Of a DNA stretch of 64,000 bases, positions 45,386-54,527 are shown one piece after another (position 1 is the stretch's first letter; every line of letters begins with the position of its first letter). The stretch covers positions 248,001 to 312,000 of the forward strand of contig CAVVGZ010000008.1 of NCBI GenBank assembly GCA_963747965.1, in the 5' to 3' direction. The stretch is from CAVVGZ01 sp963747965. GTDB taxonomy: Bacteria > Chloroflexota > Anaerolineae > Anaerolineales > Anaerolineaceae. Made by a program: the position numbers and the translations under genes. The notes below the pieces were generated by a model. It ran no database searches. It was not told the DNA's origin and saw only the letters and a program-made list of their open reading frames with translations.

Positions 45386-46660
45386 TCATTCCAATCCGGC
45401 TTCCGACCGCTTTTGGGCCGCCATTTCACGCAGCTCTGCCAGGGAGTGCAGCACTTCATAGGCGCCATGCCACTGGGAATAATCCGGGCCCTGCATCCAC
45501 ACCCCAAATTTCGTTGTACGTCCCCAATGATGCCACAATTCAAAATATTCATAATCAATCGGCTCGTCAAAGGGAGCATCGGTTAACAGCTGGTTCTCTT
45601 TTAATTCACCGTAGATCTGGTCACTTTCCGCAACGAGCTCATTAACCCTTTCCGTAGCCGGGTCTGCAGACTGGTAAAAATCATTAATGAAATTCTGGTT
45701 ATGGCACTCAATACAAACTCCCTGCATACGGCCGGTATTTTCCTCCCATGCCGGCCGCCTGGAGCTGATCGGAGCAAAAAGGTACCACGACAGGCGTTCA
45801 CCCACATCATGCGAGCTTGCTGTTGCGCCAAAACCGCTGATATGGCAGATGGCACAGGTGGCTGCTGGGAAGTCTTCAACCGTAAGCGTCCCTGGCTCAG
45901 CTTCCCAATTCCACTCATAACCCATGGTGTGGTAAGCAATGCCGTGCGGAGACTCCGTGTAGATCTCGAATTGCGGGTGATCCGGGCCGATATGGCAGTA
46001 GTTGCAGGTTTCAGCCTTACGAACCTGTTCCAATGAAAATTCATGGCGCAGGTGGCACATCTGGCACTGGCCAACCGATCCATCCTCGGCTGGTTTTCCA
46101 ATATTATGGCAGGCACTGCAGGTAAATCCAGTCAGGTCTTCCCCCTCAAGCTCCGCAATCGCATTGCGTGATTTATCCGGGGCGTACCCGCCTTCCGGGA
46201 TCTGTTCATACAAGGCCATCAGATCCTGGCTGAGTCCTTCTGTTCCTTCAACTGCAACATATGCCGGCAGGCCGTGACGGCTCTGATTAAATTCTGCTGT
46301 TTGCTTTTCATGGCAGACCGCACACCTGGCAGACGTAGGAGATGCAAGGACGTTGGTTCCTGCGTGTGCAACAGAGCCGGGATATCCTTCTTCCACTTCA
46401 TGGCAATCTTCACACGCCACCTCGGCCGCCGCCATCGTGGAGTCAGAATATTGTTTAACAATCCCTGGAGATTCATTACGGTGGCATAAGATACATTCAT
46501 TGGTGCTGTTTGCCAGGACATCCACCTCTCCGGTATCAACCGGTTCTCCGGATTGGGTGACCGCCTGGATAATCAGCACCAGGCTCAGGGTCAGCAGCAC
46601 TGCCATGACTCCTATAACAAGCGTTCTGGCAGCGCGCATTGGGTTGTTGGATTTTTCCAT
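45386..46660 (-). CDS. Octaheme c-type cytochrome, hydroxylamine oxidoreductase-like
   Basis: A 424-aa exported multiheme cytochrome with an N-terminal signal anchor (residues 13-35). Eight CxxCH motifs are present in order: CILCH, CEDCH, CAVCH, CSACH, CQMCH, CNYCH, CAICH, CIECH. The C-terminal segment EYFELWHHWGRTTKFGVWM...GPDYSQWHGAYEV is like the end of HAO-family octaheme proteins. HAO oxidises hydroxylamine, while relatives reduce nitrite or hydroxylamine; which applies cannot be told. The ATG has GAGG five bases upstream. The next gene is a membrane protein in the same transcript. Confidence 0.85.
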   Translation of the reverse strand: MEKSNNPMRAARTLVIGVMAVLLTLSLVLIIQAVTQSGEPVDTGEVDVLANSTNECILCHRNESPGIVKQYSDSTMAAAEVACEDCHEVEEGYPGSVAHAGTNVLASPTSARCAVCHEKQTAEFNQSRHGLPAYVAVEGTEGLSQDLMALYEQIPEGGYAPDKSRNAIAELEGEDLTGFTCSACHNIGKPAEDGSVGQCQMCHLRHEFSLEQVRKAETCNYCHIGPDHPQFEIYTESPHGIAYHTMGYEWNWEAEPGTLTVEDFPAATCAICHISGFGATASSHDVGERLSWYLFAPISSRRPAWEENTGRMQGVCIECHNQNFINDFYQSADPATERVNELVAESDQIYGELKENQLLTDAPFDEPIDYEYFELWHHWGRTTKFGVWMQGPDYSQWHGAYEVLHSLAELREMAAQKRSEAGLE

Positions 46661-46889
46661 AAGAACCTCACCGGTTTATTCTGCTGGGTTGTATCTATTA
46701 ATCATATTCTAATCTATTTTATTTTTCTATTTGTAATATAAACCGGATGGAGGTCACAATTAATGAGAGGAGATCATCCTCATTTTTCCTGCAATGGTTC
46801 CAGGGGATTCTGGTGATCAGTCCCGCTTGTCTCCTCTCCTTGACGGATTATCCCTGGCGCGGTATATTAATCATCCATAAACCAACCAC

Positions 46890-46963
46890 GCCCTCGTAGC
46901 TCAAATGGATAGAGCGTTTGCTTGCGGAGCAAAAGGCTGCAGATTCGAGTTCTGCCGGGGGCA
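46890..46963 (+). tRNA. tRNA-Arg (anticodon GCG)
   Basis: A full cloverleaf: acceptor GCCCTCG/CGGGGGC with one G-T pair, D-stem GCTC/GAGC, anticodon stem TTTGC/GCAAA with loop TTGCGGA (anticodon GCG, reads CGC), T-stem GCAGA/TCTGC with loop TTCGAGT. The discriminator base is A and CCA is not encoded. Confidence 0.9.
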
Positions 46964-46972
46964 CAAAAAAAA

Positions 46973-46994
46973 GCGGCCGATTTGGCCGCTTTTT
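46973..46994. terminator. Bidirectional terminator between tRNA-Arg and the DEAD-box gene
   Basis: GCGGCC (46973-46978) with GGCCGC (46984-46989), loop GATTT, flanked by an A-run and a T-run. It can end both the tRNA transcript (plus) and the helicase transcript (minus). Confidence 0.85.
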
Positions 46995-47007
46995 ATATTT
47001 TTTTATC

Positions 47008-48642
47008 CTATACAGATTGGATCTGCACAGATTTATCTTTGATCTTCCAGTTGCGCATCTGGTAAAGCACATCCCCGACATACTGTTCTGAAACATCCAG
47101 AAAGGTCATCTTTTTCTGAATGTCAATTGCTCCGATGGCGCTCCCGGGAATTCCGGTTGTATTGGCAATTGCCCCGACAATATTCCCGGGGTGAATGCTG
47201 TCTGTTTTCCCCAAATTGATGGAAAGACGCACCATCCCCTTTTCCTGCGAGGAGCGGGGGCTTTTCCATTTGCCTGTTTTTTGCCTGGATGGCATCGAAT
47301 CGCGATTCCGCCCGTAATTTTCAACTGGGGTCCGGATTTCTTCCATGGTGTGCTGTTTTTCACCCTGGCGGGACAGCTGGATTGCCGCTGCGGCAATGTC
47401 CATCGGGGTGTAACCAAACTCCATAATTTGTTTAACAAGTTCTTGTTCTGAGTGGTGGTCATCCATCGCCAGGCGGGAGACAATTCGCTCAACAAAATGG
47501 TCGTTGCGCCGTTTATGAATATCCTTGATGCTTGGAAGTTCCGCCCGCGGGATGGGTTTCCTGGTGTACTGCTCGATGGCGCCCATCCGGCGTTTATCTC
47601 CCGGAACTGCCAGGGTAATCGCAATCCCGCTCTTTCCGGCCCTGCCGGTTCTGCCAATGCGGTGCACATACCCCTCGGCATCCAGCGGAACATCATAATT
47701 AATCACATGGGAGACACCCTGGATATCCAGACCCCGTGCTGCCACGTCTGTTGCCACCAGGATGGTAACCAGCCCTTTGCGGAATCGTTCCATTACTTTT
47801 TCCCGCTCAGCCTGTTTCAAGTCGCCGTGCAGCGCTTCCACTGCATAATTCATACCCGTCAGGGTATCAGCAAGTTCAGAGGCCCTGATTTTTGTGCGTG
47901 TGAACAACAGGACATTTTCAACCTTCTCAGTCTCCAGTAAACGCACAAGGGACTGTACCTTATCCTTTTCCGTCACCAGGTAATACCTCTGTTCAGTTTG
48001 CTCCACAGTTACCTGTTTTCCCTGGATGCTGATCTCCTGCGGCTGGTGAAGATACTGCCCGGCTAAATTAAGGATCGATTTAGTAAGGGTTGCAGAGAAA
48101 AGCGAGGTCTGCCGGTCATCCGGTGTCAGGCGGATGATCTCTTCCACTTCTTCAATAAAACCCATTGCCAGCATTTCATCGGCTTCATCCAGTACCAGGA
48201 AATTGACCTGGTCCAGGTTCATGACTTTTTTCTTATTTACCAGGTCCAAAATTCGTCCCGGCGTTCCTACAACAATCTGGACACCGTCCTTAAGGCTCTT
48301 GAGCTGGGGGGTGTACGATTGTCCGCCATAAACCGGTAAAACCTTGATATTGAGGTATTGTCCATACTGGCTGAAAGCCTTGGCCACCTGCAGCGCCAGT
48401 TCCCGGGTTGGGGTCATCACCAATGCCTGAATTTGTTTTACCTGCGGATCAACTCTTTCCAGAATGGGTAAAGCAAATGCAGCCGTTTTTCCTGTTCCCG
48501 TCTGGGCTCTCCCCAGAATATCCTTTCCATCCAGTAAGGCCGGGATGGCTCTATTTTGAATTTCTGTTGGCTCTTCATAACCGATTTTTTCGATCGCCTT
48601 TAAGATTTCCGGTTTTAAGCCAAATTGAGTAAATGTATTCAA
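47008..48642 (-). CDS. DEAD-box ATP-dependent RNA helicase (CshA/DeaD type)
   Basis: A 544-aa RNA helicase. Motifs in order are Q-motif FGLKPEILKAIEKIGYEEPTEIQ, Walker A AQTGTGKT, PTRELALQV, DEAD (VLDEADEML), SAT (FSATLTKS), and HRIGRTGRAG. After the core, a Ser/Arg-rich linker leads to a DbpA-type RNA-binding domain (MVRLSINLGKTDSIHPGNIVGAIAN). Such enzymes unwind structured RNA in cold and in ribosome assembly. The start appears to be TTG at 48642 with AAGGAT eight bases upstream. A terminator-like hairpin sits in its leader. Confidence 0.93.
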   Translation of the reverse strand: MNTFTQFGLKPEILKAIEKIGYEEPTEIQNRAIPALLDGKDILGRAQTGTGKTAAFALPILERVDPQVKQIQALVMTPTRELALQVAKAFSQYGQYLNIKVLPVYGGQSYTPQLKSLKDGVQIVVGTPGRILDLVNKKKVMNLDQVNFLVLDEADEMLAMGFIEEVEEIIRLTPDDRQTSLFSATLTKSILNLAGQYLHQPQEISIQGKQVTVEQTEQRYYLVTEKDKVQSLVRLLETEKVENVLLFTRTKIRASELADTLTGMNYAVEALHGDLKQAEREKVMERFRKGLVTILVATDVAARGLDIQGVSHVINYDVPLDAEGYVHRIGRTGRAGKSGIAITLAVPGDKRRMGAIEQYTRKPIPRAELPSIKDIHKRRNDHFVERIVSRLAMDDHHSEQELVKQIMEFGYTPMDIAAAAIQLSRQGEKQHTMEEIRTPVENYGRNRDSMPSRQKTGKWKSPRSSQEKGMVRLSINLGKTDSIHPGNIVGAIANTTGIPGSAIGAIDIQKKMTFLDVSEQYVGDVLYQMRNWKIKDKSVQIQSV

Positions 48643-48655
48643 GTGTTTATCCTTA

Positions 48656-48688
48656 TAAAAAATAAAAACTTGCCTTGTTTTGGCAAGT
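48656..48688 (-). promoter_or_regulatory. Attenuator-like hairpin in the DEAD-box helicase leader
   Basis: On the minus strand, ACTTGCC-N7-GGCAAGT (48688-48668) is followed directly by TTTTTATTTTTT and then the ribosome site AAGGAT and start codon. This is the layout of an intrinsic terminator placed within the 5' leader, 26 bases before the start. Confidence 0.55.
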
Positions 48689-49049
48689 CTGTCAACAAAA
48701 TGTGTGAATTAACTCCAAAACCATGCCCACTGCTTTAGCACGATGGATGAGTATAACACATATATTTATAACTGGGGCTTTTTGTGTATCCTGTGTTTAT
48801 CCTGAAATGGAAAATCCCCGCCGGGGAAGGAGCAAGCCATTGTTTTAAGGTACAATTGTGCAGAGGTTGTCTTGGAACGGGAATTGAAATAAGGTTTCCC
48901 TTCGGCGGGCAGCTGAGATATCTTGAAACAACCATGGAGCGGTTACGTAACCGCTCAAATTTTTGTTTATCGGGATTCTAAATGGTAACATTCAACCAGG
49001 ACATCCTGGTAACAATCTGTAAGGCACCCTATTTTGAGGTTTTTTGAGT
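48689..49049. other. Intergenic region between the helicase and surE
   Basis: About 360 bases between divergent genes. It must hold the helicase promoter and the surE promoter, but no clear boxes were found. The small frames here are unconvincing. GGTTACGTAACC at about 48940 is a 12-base palindrome of unknown meaning. Confidence 0.35.
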
Positions 49050-49880
49050 ATGAATACAAAAAGAACACAGATTTTATTAACCAATGACGATGGCATCCAA
49101 TCCCCTGGAATTTGGGCAGCGGCAGAAGCGCTCTCAGAGCTGGGATTTGTCACCGTTGCCGCCCCGCGGAACAGGCTTCCGGAACCTCCCGCAGTCTTCC
49201 GGTAACATCAGATGGAAAAATTAAGACAACCAATTTACAGATAGGCAGCCAGGAATGGGAAACCTATGCCGTCGGCGGAACACCCGCACAATCTGTCCTT
49301 CACGGTATTCTGGAGATCATGCCCAGCCAAACCGGACCTGGTGGTTTCAGGCATCAACTATGGGGAAAATATCGGTTACAGTACCACCATTTCCGGGACA
49401 GTTGGAGCAGCCATGGAGGCTGCCTCCCTGGGAATTCCCGCCCTGGCAGTATCGCTGGAATTACCCAATGTGGATGAAGATTACCTCAGCTATTCCCGCG
49501 AACACGACTTTTCGACGGCAGCCTATTTTACCCGTTTCTTCGCCGATATGGTTCTGCGAACCCGATTGCCCTTTGATGTCGATTTTCTTAAGATTGATGT
49601 CCCTTATGACGCCACCCCGCAGACCCCCTGGCGCATGACGCGCATCGCCCGCCACCCCTATTACATTCCCATCCTGGAACGCTCCGGCAGCTGGGAGGAT
49701 TACGGGCGCATTGGCGCGTACATGGAGTTAAAACCTAACGAGGTCGAACCTGACACCGATGCCTATGTCCTGCGCTTCAATCGCATGGTATCCGTTTCCC
49801 CCGCCAGCCTGGATGTATCCTCACGCGTCAGTCTTAACAAGCTGGAGAAATTATTTCGACGCCAGGCGACGCGGAGCTAG
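49050..49880 (+). CDS. surE: 5'-nucleotidase SurE, twice frameshifted
   Basis: A survival-protein-type metal-dependent phosphatase of nucleoside monophosphates. It opens with [13 protein letters not shown] (metal Asp pair) from ATG 49050, then shifts frame near 49164, where one G is missing from a GGG run: the expected [12 protein letters not shown] follows in another frame. It shifts back near 49328 before [18 protein letters not shown] and [13 protein letters not shown], then runs to 49880. The corrected protein is about 276 aa. The two shifts compensate, which suggests read or assembly errors. Confidence 0.85.
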
Positions 49881-50000
49881 TCCCTTCGACCCCGAAGGGG
49901 AAGCCCTGGTTGGGTTGGGACGACGCGGAGCATCCTTTTTAGGAAGCTAGTCCCTTTTGGGTTGGGTTGGCAGTGGAGTGAGTGGGGCTCCGCCAGGAAT
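49866..50000. repeat. Short direct repeats after surE
   Basis: CGACGCGGAG occurs at 49867-49876 and 49921-49930. AGCTAGTCCCTT occurs at 49874-49885 and 49945-49956. GTTGGGTTGG-type runs occur near 49908 and 49961. The segment looks like a small decayed tandem duplication between two convergent genes. Confidence 0.5.
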
Positions 50001-50013
50001 TCAACCCCTAAGA

Positions 50014-51085
50014 TTAAGCACTGAAGCGGATATTCAGGATATCGCCATCCTGGACAATGTATTCTTTGCCCTCCAGGCGAAGTTTTCCCTTGGTGCGTGC
50101 CTCTGGCATACCCCCCAGAGCAATTAAATCGTTATAGTGGATCACCTCTGCCCGAATAAATCCCTTCTGCAGGTCAGTATGGATTTTCCCGGCTGCCTCC
50201 GGGGCAGTTGCTCCGCGGTTCACTGTCCAGGCACGTACCTCGTCAGGTCCGACCGTAAAAAAGGATTCAAGCCCCAGCAGGTCATAAGAGTAGCGAATGA
50301 TGCGGTTCAGGCTTAATTCTTCAATTTCATAATCAGCCATGAACAGCTGTGCTTCCTCCACTGGAAGCTGGGCCAGCTCCATCTCCAGTTTGCCTTTCAG
50401 GGAGACAACCTTGCTGTTTTGATGGGGGTAAGTCCACCTTTAGCTCAGATTTGCTTTCTTCGATATTGAAGACAACCAGCACCGGTTTCAGTGTCAGGAA
50501 GCCAAAACCGCTGATGCTGAGCATCTCATCTTCGGTAATATCAATATCCCGTAAGGGGATTTCCTCTGCCAGTTCCTTGTGGAAACGCTGGAAAAGGGCA
50601 ATATCCCGTTCCACAACCGCCTTATCCCGGCCTCCGCCCTTTTTGCGTTCCTCATCAAACCGCTCCAGCTTGCGTTCCACGCTGATCAGGTCATTCAGGA
50701 TGAACTCGCTGTCCATCGTCAACAGGTCGCGGCGCGGGTCAACGCTTCCCGAAATATGCGGAACGTTCTCATTCTCAAAAGCCCGCACCACGTGGATAAA
50801 ACCATCCATCTGGGCCAGCTGGTTAAGCAGTGTACCGGCTATCCCTGCCTTGCCTGCGCTGCCATCCAGACCGGCAATGTCAGCGTAGGTCACCTTGGCA
50901 TACACCGTTTTCTTGGGGTTAAACAAGGGCACCAGCCTGTCAACCCTTGCATCAGGCACATCCACAACCGAGGTGTGCACTTCCATCTTGCCGGAGACAG
51001 AACCGGTCGGTTGGCTGCCCCGTGTGAGTGCATTAAAGATCGTGGTTTTTCCACATTGAGGCAGTCCGATAATTCCCAGGCGCAT
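50014..51085 (-). CDS. ychF: Ribosome-associated ATPase/GTPase YchF (Obg family), frameshifted
   Basis: An Obg-family P-loop NTPase that prefers ATP. The N-terminal frame (ATG 51085) has MRLGIIGLPQCGKTTIFNALT and YADIAGLDGSAGK (G3 region), and a central helical hairpin. The C-terminal frame has KGKLEMELAQLP and the TGS-like domain FFTVGPDEVRAWTV...EYIVQDGDILNIRFSA. The frames join at a run of five G (50424-50428, plus strand), where one base is extra. The corrected length is about 356 aa. Conserved in nearly all bacteria, so a homopolymer error is likely. Confidence 0.88.
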
Positions 51086-51228
51086 AAAGATTACTCCTCA
51101 TCAAATCTGTTCAAAATTTGTCAAGCATACCACTCTACCCCAAGGAACATCGAATGGAACGAGGCTTACAGGATGTTTTAGGGTAGATTTTCCAACCACA
51201 GGATATCATCCTGATACGGTTATTTTTC

Positions 51229-51257
51229 TTGACCCTCAGGATAATATTCGTTATACT
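51229..51257 (+). promoter_or_regulatory. tRNA-Leu promoter
   Basis: TTGACC (51229-51234), 17-base spacer, TATACT (51252-51257), ending 12 bases before the tRNA. Confidence 0.75.
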
Positions 51258-51269
51258 TTGATTACCCTT

Positions 51270-51351
51270 GCCGGAGTGGCGGAATTGGCAGACGCGCACG
51301 ACTCAAAATCGTGTTCCGTAAGGAGTGTGGGTTCGATTCCCACCTTCGGCA
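51270..51351 (+). tRNA. tRNA-Leu (anticodon CAA)
   Basis: A class II tRNA: acceptor GCCGGAG/CTTCGGC, anticodon stem CACGA/TCGTG with loop CTCAAAA (anticodon CAA), a long variable arm (TTCCGTAAGGAGT), and T-arm GTGGG TTCGATT CCCAC. Discriminator A, no encoded CCA. A consensus promoter lies just upstream. Confidence 0.93.
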
Positions 51352-51577
51352 CAGAAATTATATCACGGCGCTTTTCCATAAAAGGCTGGCTCAATAATGC
51401 CGGCCTTTTTTTCATCTCACCCCATTGCGTATTATTTCTTATAGTCCCCCCTTCAATCCACCACCAGGATCTGACTGATATAACTTTGCTGGTGATAAAA
51501 AATTACCTGACAGCCAGCCGAAAGATCCCGCTGATTCCCGGCCCATGACAGGAGGTGCCGCATACGCACTCCCAAAA

Positions 51578-52942
51578 TTATTCTCCCCTGGTGTAAAACA
51601 CCCTCCCTCCATTTGGGCCAATCTCCAGGTCCAATTTCCCTCCCGTAACCACCGCACCAACCTCTGGCTGCAGCCAATCCACCAGGCAGGTTCCCTCTGG
51701 CAGCGGCACCGGCACCTGCCAGCGTACCGGTTCCTGGGAGGAATTCAAAGCTGCCACTACGGATTGCCCCTGCCACTGGCGTATGTAAGCCAGCTGGCTG
51801 GAACTGACATCCAGCTGCTGGTAGTTCCCGTAGCGCAGCGCCGGGATGCATTTGCGCATTTCCGCCAGCCTGGCCAGTTAATCCTGCAGCCCCAGCGATT
51901 TTGCATCTGCTCAGCATCTTCAACATGTCCAGGCATGGGACGCATGGCATCATCTGAATATGCCCCCTTGGTAGCCTTAATGCCCCATTCGCTGCCGTAG
52001 TAGATGCTGGGTATCCCGGGGATGGTAAACATCATCAGGTACAGCGGGAAGAGATGCGTTCATTTTTAAGCTGGTGGCGACCCTGCTGACATCATGGTTA
52101 TCCGCAAAATTGTATAGCATCAGGTGATATACAGGCCGTTCGGGCCAAACTGCCGGTTGAGGGTATGGGCAATCTCAAAGTAATTATTGTCATTGTGTGT
52201 GGAAAAGAGGCCTTTACGAAGCTCATAATTGGTGCCGAATCCAGCATGGAAGGATTGACCCACTGGTTATAATCTCCCTGCGTAGATCTCTCCCATCAGC
52301 CAGAAATCGGAGCGTAGGTTCTTACTAAAAATATGCAGCTGCCTTCATGAATTCCGGGAGCAGGTCATCTGCCACATCCAGCCGCAAACCGTCAATCTTG
52401 ATAATCTTCCACCCACTGCGCTACCGCCCCAAACAGGTGAGTCCCACATCCGGATGATGCAGGTTTAGCTTAACCAGGTTGAAATGCCCTCTCCATCCCT
52501 CATAGCTGAAGGGATCCCCGTAAGGACTTCTTTTTTCAAAATCCAACCGGTGAAACCAGCCGGAGTAGGGGGAATGTTCCAGGTTTTCCTGCACATCCCG
52601 GAAAGCCCAGAAATGACGCCCGACATGGTTGAACACCCCATCCAGGATCAGGCGCATGCCCCGGGTATGGAGCTCGCCGCTCAGGGCTGCCAGGGTCCGG
52701 TTGTCCCCCAGGCGCCGGTCCACCTGGTAGTAATCCGCCGTATCATAGCCATGCGCATCGGATTCGAAGACGGGACCCAGGTAAATTGCGTTTACCCCAA
52801 GTGACTGGATATGGTCCAGCCAGCCGTAAATTTTATCCAGCCTGGGCACCGCTTTGGAGGTGAAATCGTTTTCCTTCGGGGCGCCGCAAAATCCCAGCGG
52901 GTAGATATGGTAAAAAATGGAATCATCAGTCCAGTGATGCAA
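51578..52942 (-). pseudogene. GH13 alpha-amylase family enzyme, multiply frameshifted
   Basis: A cyclomaltodextrinase/neopullulanase-like glycosidase. The N-terminal frame (ATG 52942) has DSIFYHIYPLGFCGA, GVNAIYLGPVFES and LDGVFNHVGRHF (GH13 region I). Further pieces follow in other frames: KIDGLRLDVADDLLPEF (region II, catalytic Asp), FWLMGEIYAG (region III, Glu), NFADNHDVSR (region IV, Asp), IPGIPSIYYGSEWG, and a C-terminal beta domain ending at 51578. At least five one-base lesions are needed to join them. Far more than elsewhere in the window, so real decay is likely. Confidence 0.8.
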
Positions 52943-53359
52943 AGATTTCCTCCAATTTTAAATGGATGATTAATTTTATTAAACTGTGTTAACATCATTC
53001 CCAAGTACGGGTGCGGTAATTAGAAGATTGTGGCATCGTATGCGTTTTTTCTTTGAAGGCACGGGTCTTCACCCGCCAGCCGGCCATGTTGTGGTCCTAA
53101 CGGGCGCAGTTGTGAAAAAAAATTTGCGATTAACGTATGTGAGGTGCGGCTAATTAGAAGATAGTGGCATCAATCCCGCTCTTTTTTCCCTTTCTCCATA
53201 AAGGCACGGGATTCCACACCCGCCACCTGCCTGCTTGTCGCCCCGTGCACCAACCTGACATAGGTTTTTGATAAATCAAAGTTATAATAATTTTTATATC
53301 AATGGTTCATATCTGAAAATAGCTCACACAGGAATATGTACCAGCCAAGGAGCCCAACC
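52943..53359. other. Intergenic region holding two imperfect repeats
   Basis: About 417 bases without an ORF between the GH13 remnant and ridA. It contains the pair of ~95-base repeat units described separately. Confidence 0.5.
53011..53248. repeat. Two imperfect ~95-base direct repeats with inner hairpins
   Basis: Unit 1 (about 53011-53106) and unit 2 (about 53144-53248) share GCGG(C)TAATTAGAAGAT, GTGGCATC, a pyrimidine run with TTTTTTC, AAGGCACGGG, and CACCCGCCA. Each has a small hairpin (CGGGT-CTTC-ACCCG in unit 1; a looser one in unit 2). They may be a REP-like or other dispersed non-coding element. Confidence 0.55.
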
Positions 53360-53746
53360 ATGCAAATCATCAATCCCGCGTCCATTTTCAACTCCCCCCG
53401 CTACGCCTCTGCAATCCGTGCCGGCAGCACCATCTACACCGCCGGGCGCGTGCCGATCGACCTGGATGGCAGCGTTTATGCCCCAAATGACCCGGCCGCC
53501 CAGACCGAACACATCCTGCAGTGCCTCAAGATCATCCTGGCGGAGGGCGGAGCTTCGTTCAAGGATGTGGTTCTCATCCATACCTATTACCTCTACCAGG
53601 AAGACATGGGTGCCATCTTCGAAGTCATGCAAAAGCATTTCGAAGGTCACCGCCCTCCCCATACCGGAATGCGGCAGGACAGCACCTCCTGGAAAGAGCG
53701 CGGCATCCGCCTGGAAATTGAATTGGTTGCGGTTGTAGAGGATTAA
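53360..53746 (+). CDS. RidA/YjgF family protein
   Basis: A 128-aa trimeric imine/enamine deaminase-like protein. The N-terminus MQIINPASIFNSPRYASAIRAGSTIYTAGRVPID, the central AAQTEHILQCLKIILAEGGASFKDVV and the C-terminal RLEIELVAV strand are typical. The ATG at 53360 has AAGGAG upstream and is preferred to 53336. It is monocistronic, followed by a hairpin that belongs to the convergent operon. Confidence 0.88.
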   Translation: MQIINPASIFNSPRYASAIRAGSTIYTAGRVPIDLDGSVYAPNDPAAQTEHILQCLKIILAEGGASFKDVVLIHTYYLYQEDMGAIFEVMQKHFEGHRPPHTGMRQDSTSWKERGIRLEIELVAVVED

Positions 53747-53793
53747 ATTTCCCGGTATTGCCTGCATAATGCCCCCTTACAACTGGATTAAAA

Positions 53794-53833
53794 GAAAAAA
53801 AGCACATCCCGGCTGAATATTCCGGGATGTGTC
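53794..53833 (-). terminator. Terminator of the pncB-SRPBCC operon
   Basis: A perfect 10-base stem CACATCCCGG (53805-53814) with 53824-53833, nine-base loop, followed on the minus strand by C and seven T. Confidence 0.85.
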
Positions 53834-53858
53834 ATTAATGGATCCGGTTTTTTCGGTA

Positions 53859-54527
53859 TTATTTACTTGCTTCGATGTTTCTTTTGAGCGTCTTCAGGGT
53901 TTTCCTGGTCATTTCATAGGCGATCGGTTCAAGGAATCTCCCGTAAAGCAGGTTATTCAAATTTCCTTCATTCCAATCCTGGCGCGACCGGAAGAGTAAG
54001 CGCGTGGTTCCATCAGCCTGTTCTTCAATGGCAAAGGCCATTCCACCGCTAAAATACGCCTGCATGTCTGCTTCCCGGTATACTGCCCCTTTGCCTGTTT
54101 TCGTGTCAATTGTTCCCCCCAAAACCAGCGCCTTTTCAGGATGGATTTCCACCACCGGAAAACTCAATTTTCCATCGCGGGTGGCATACACCGGGTCTCC
54201 CACCGCCAGCTGTTGGAACTCCGGCAGGATCCTGTCAGCGCTTGGAACGCCGCCATTATCCAGCAGATCATAGCTGTACCAGCCCCCGCGCTGGCAGCCA
54301 ATCTGCACCAGCCACGGCCATACCTCCCATGCCGGAGCGTTGATCCCAATCCCGCAGGTAAACTGGGATTTGGGCTGAGGCACGATCCCATCCCCGGCAA
54401 TGGCTCTGGATCCTTCATCCCCTATTGCCCCCCAATTTTTATTCCAGCCTCTCCAAAACAGGGAAACCAATATTTTCATTCCAATGCGGATTGCCCCGCC
54501 GATGCCATCCAGTACAACTCTCATCAT
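53859..54527 (-). CDS. SRPBCC-like (START-fold) protein
   Basis: A 222-aa protein. After a short hydrophobic N-terminus ([16 protein letters not shown]), residues about 60-215 read as an SRPBCC ligand-binding fold: [30 protein letters not shown], then [12 protein letters not shown] and [18 protein letters not shown]. The ligand is unknown. Its ATG (54527) overlaps the corrected pncB stop by ATGA, indicating coupling. Confidence 0.65.
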   Translation of the reverse strand: MMRVVLDGIGGAIRIGMKILVSLFWRGWNKNWGAIGDEGSRAIAGDGIVPQPKSQFTCGIGINAPAWEVWPWLVQIGCQRGGWYSYDLLDNGGVPSADRILPEFQQLAVGDPVYATRDGKLSFPVVEIHPEKALVLGGTIDTKTGKGAVYREADMQAYFSGGMAFAIEEQADGTTRLLFRSRQDWNEGNLNNLLYGRFLEPIAYEMTRKTLKTLKRNIEASK

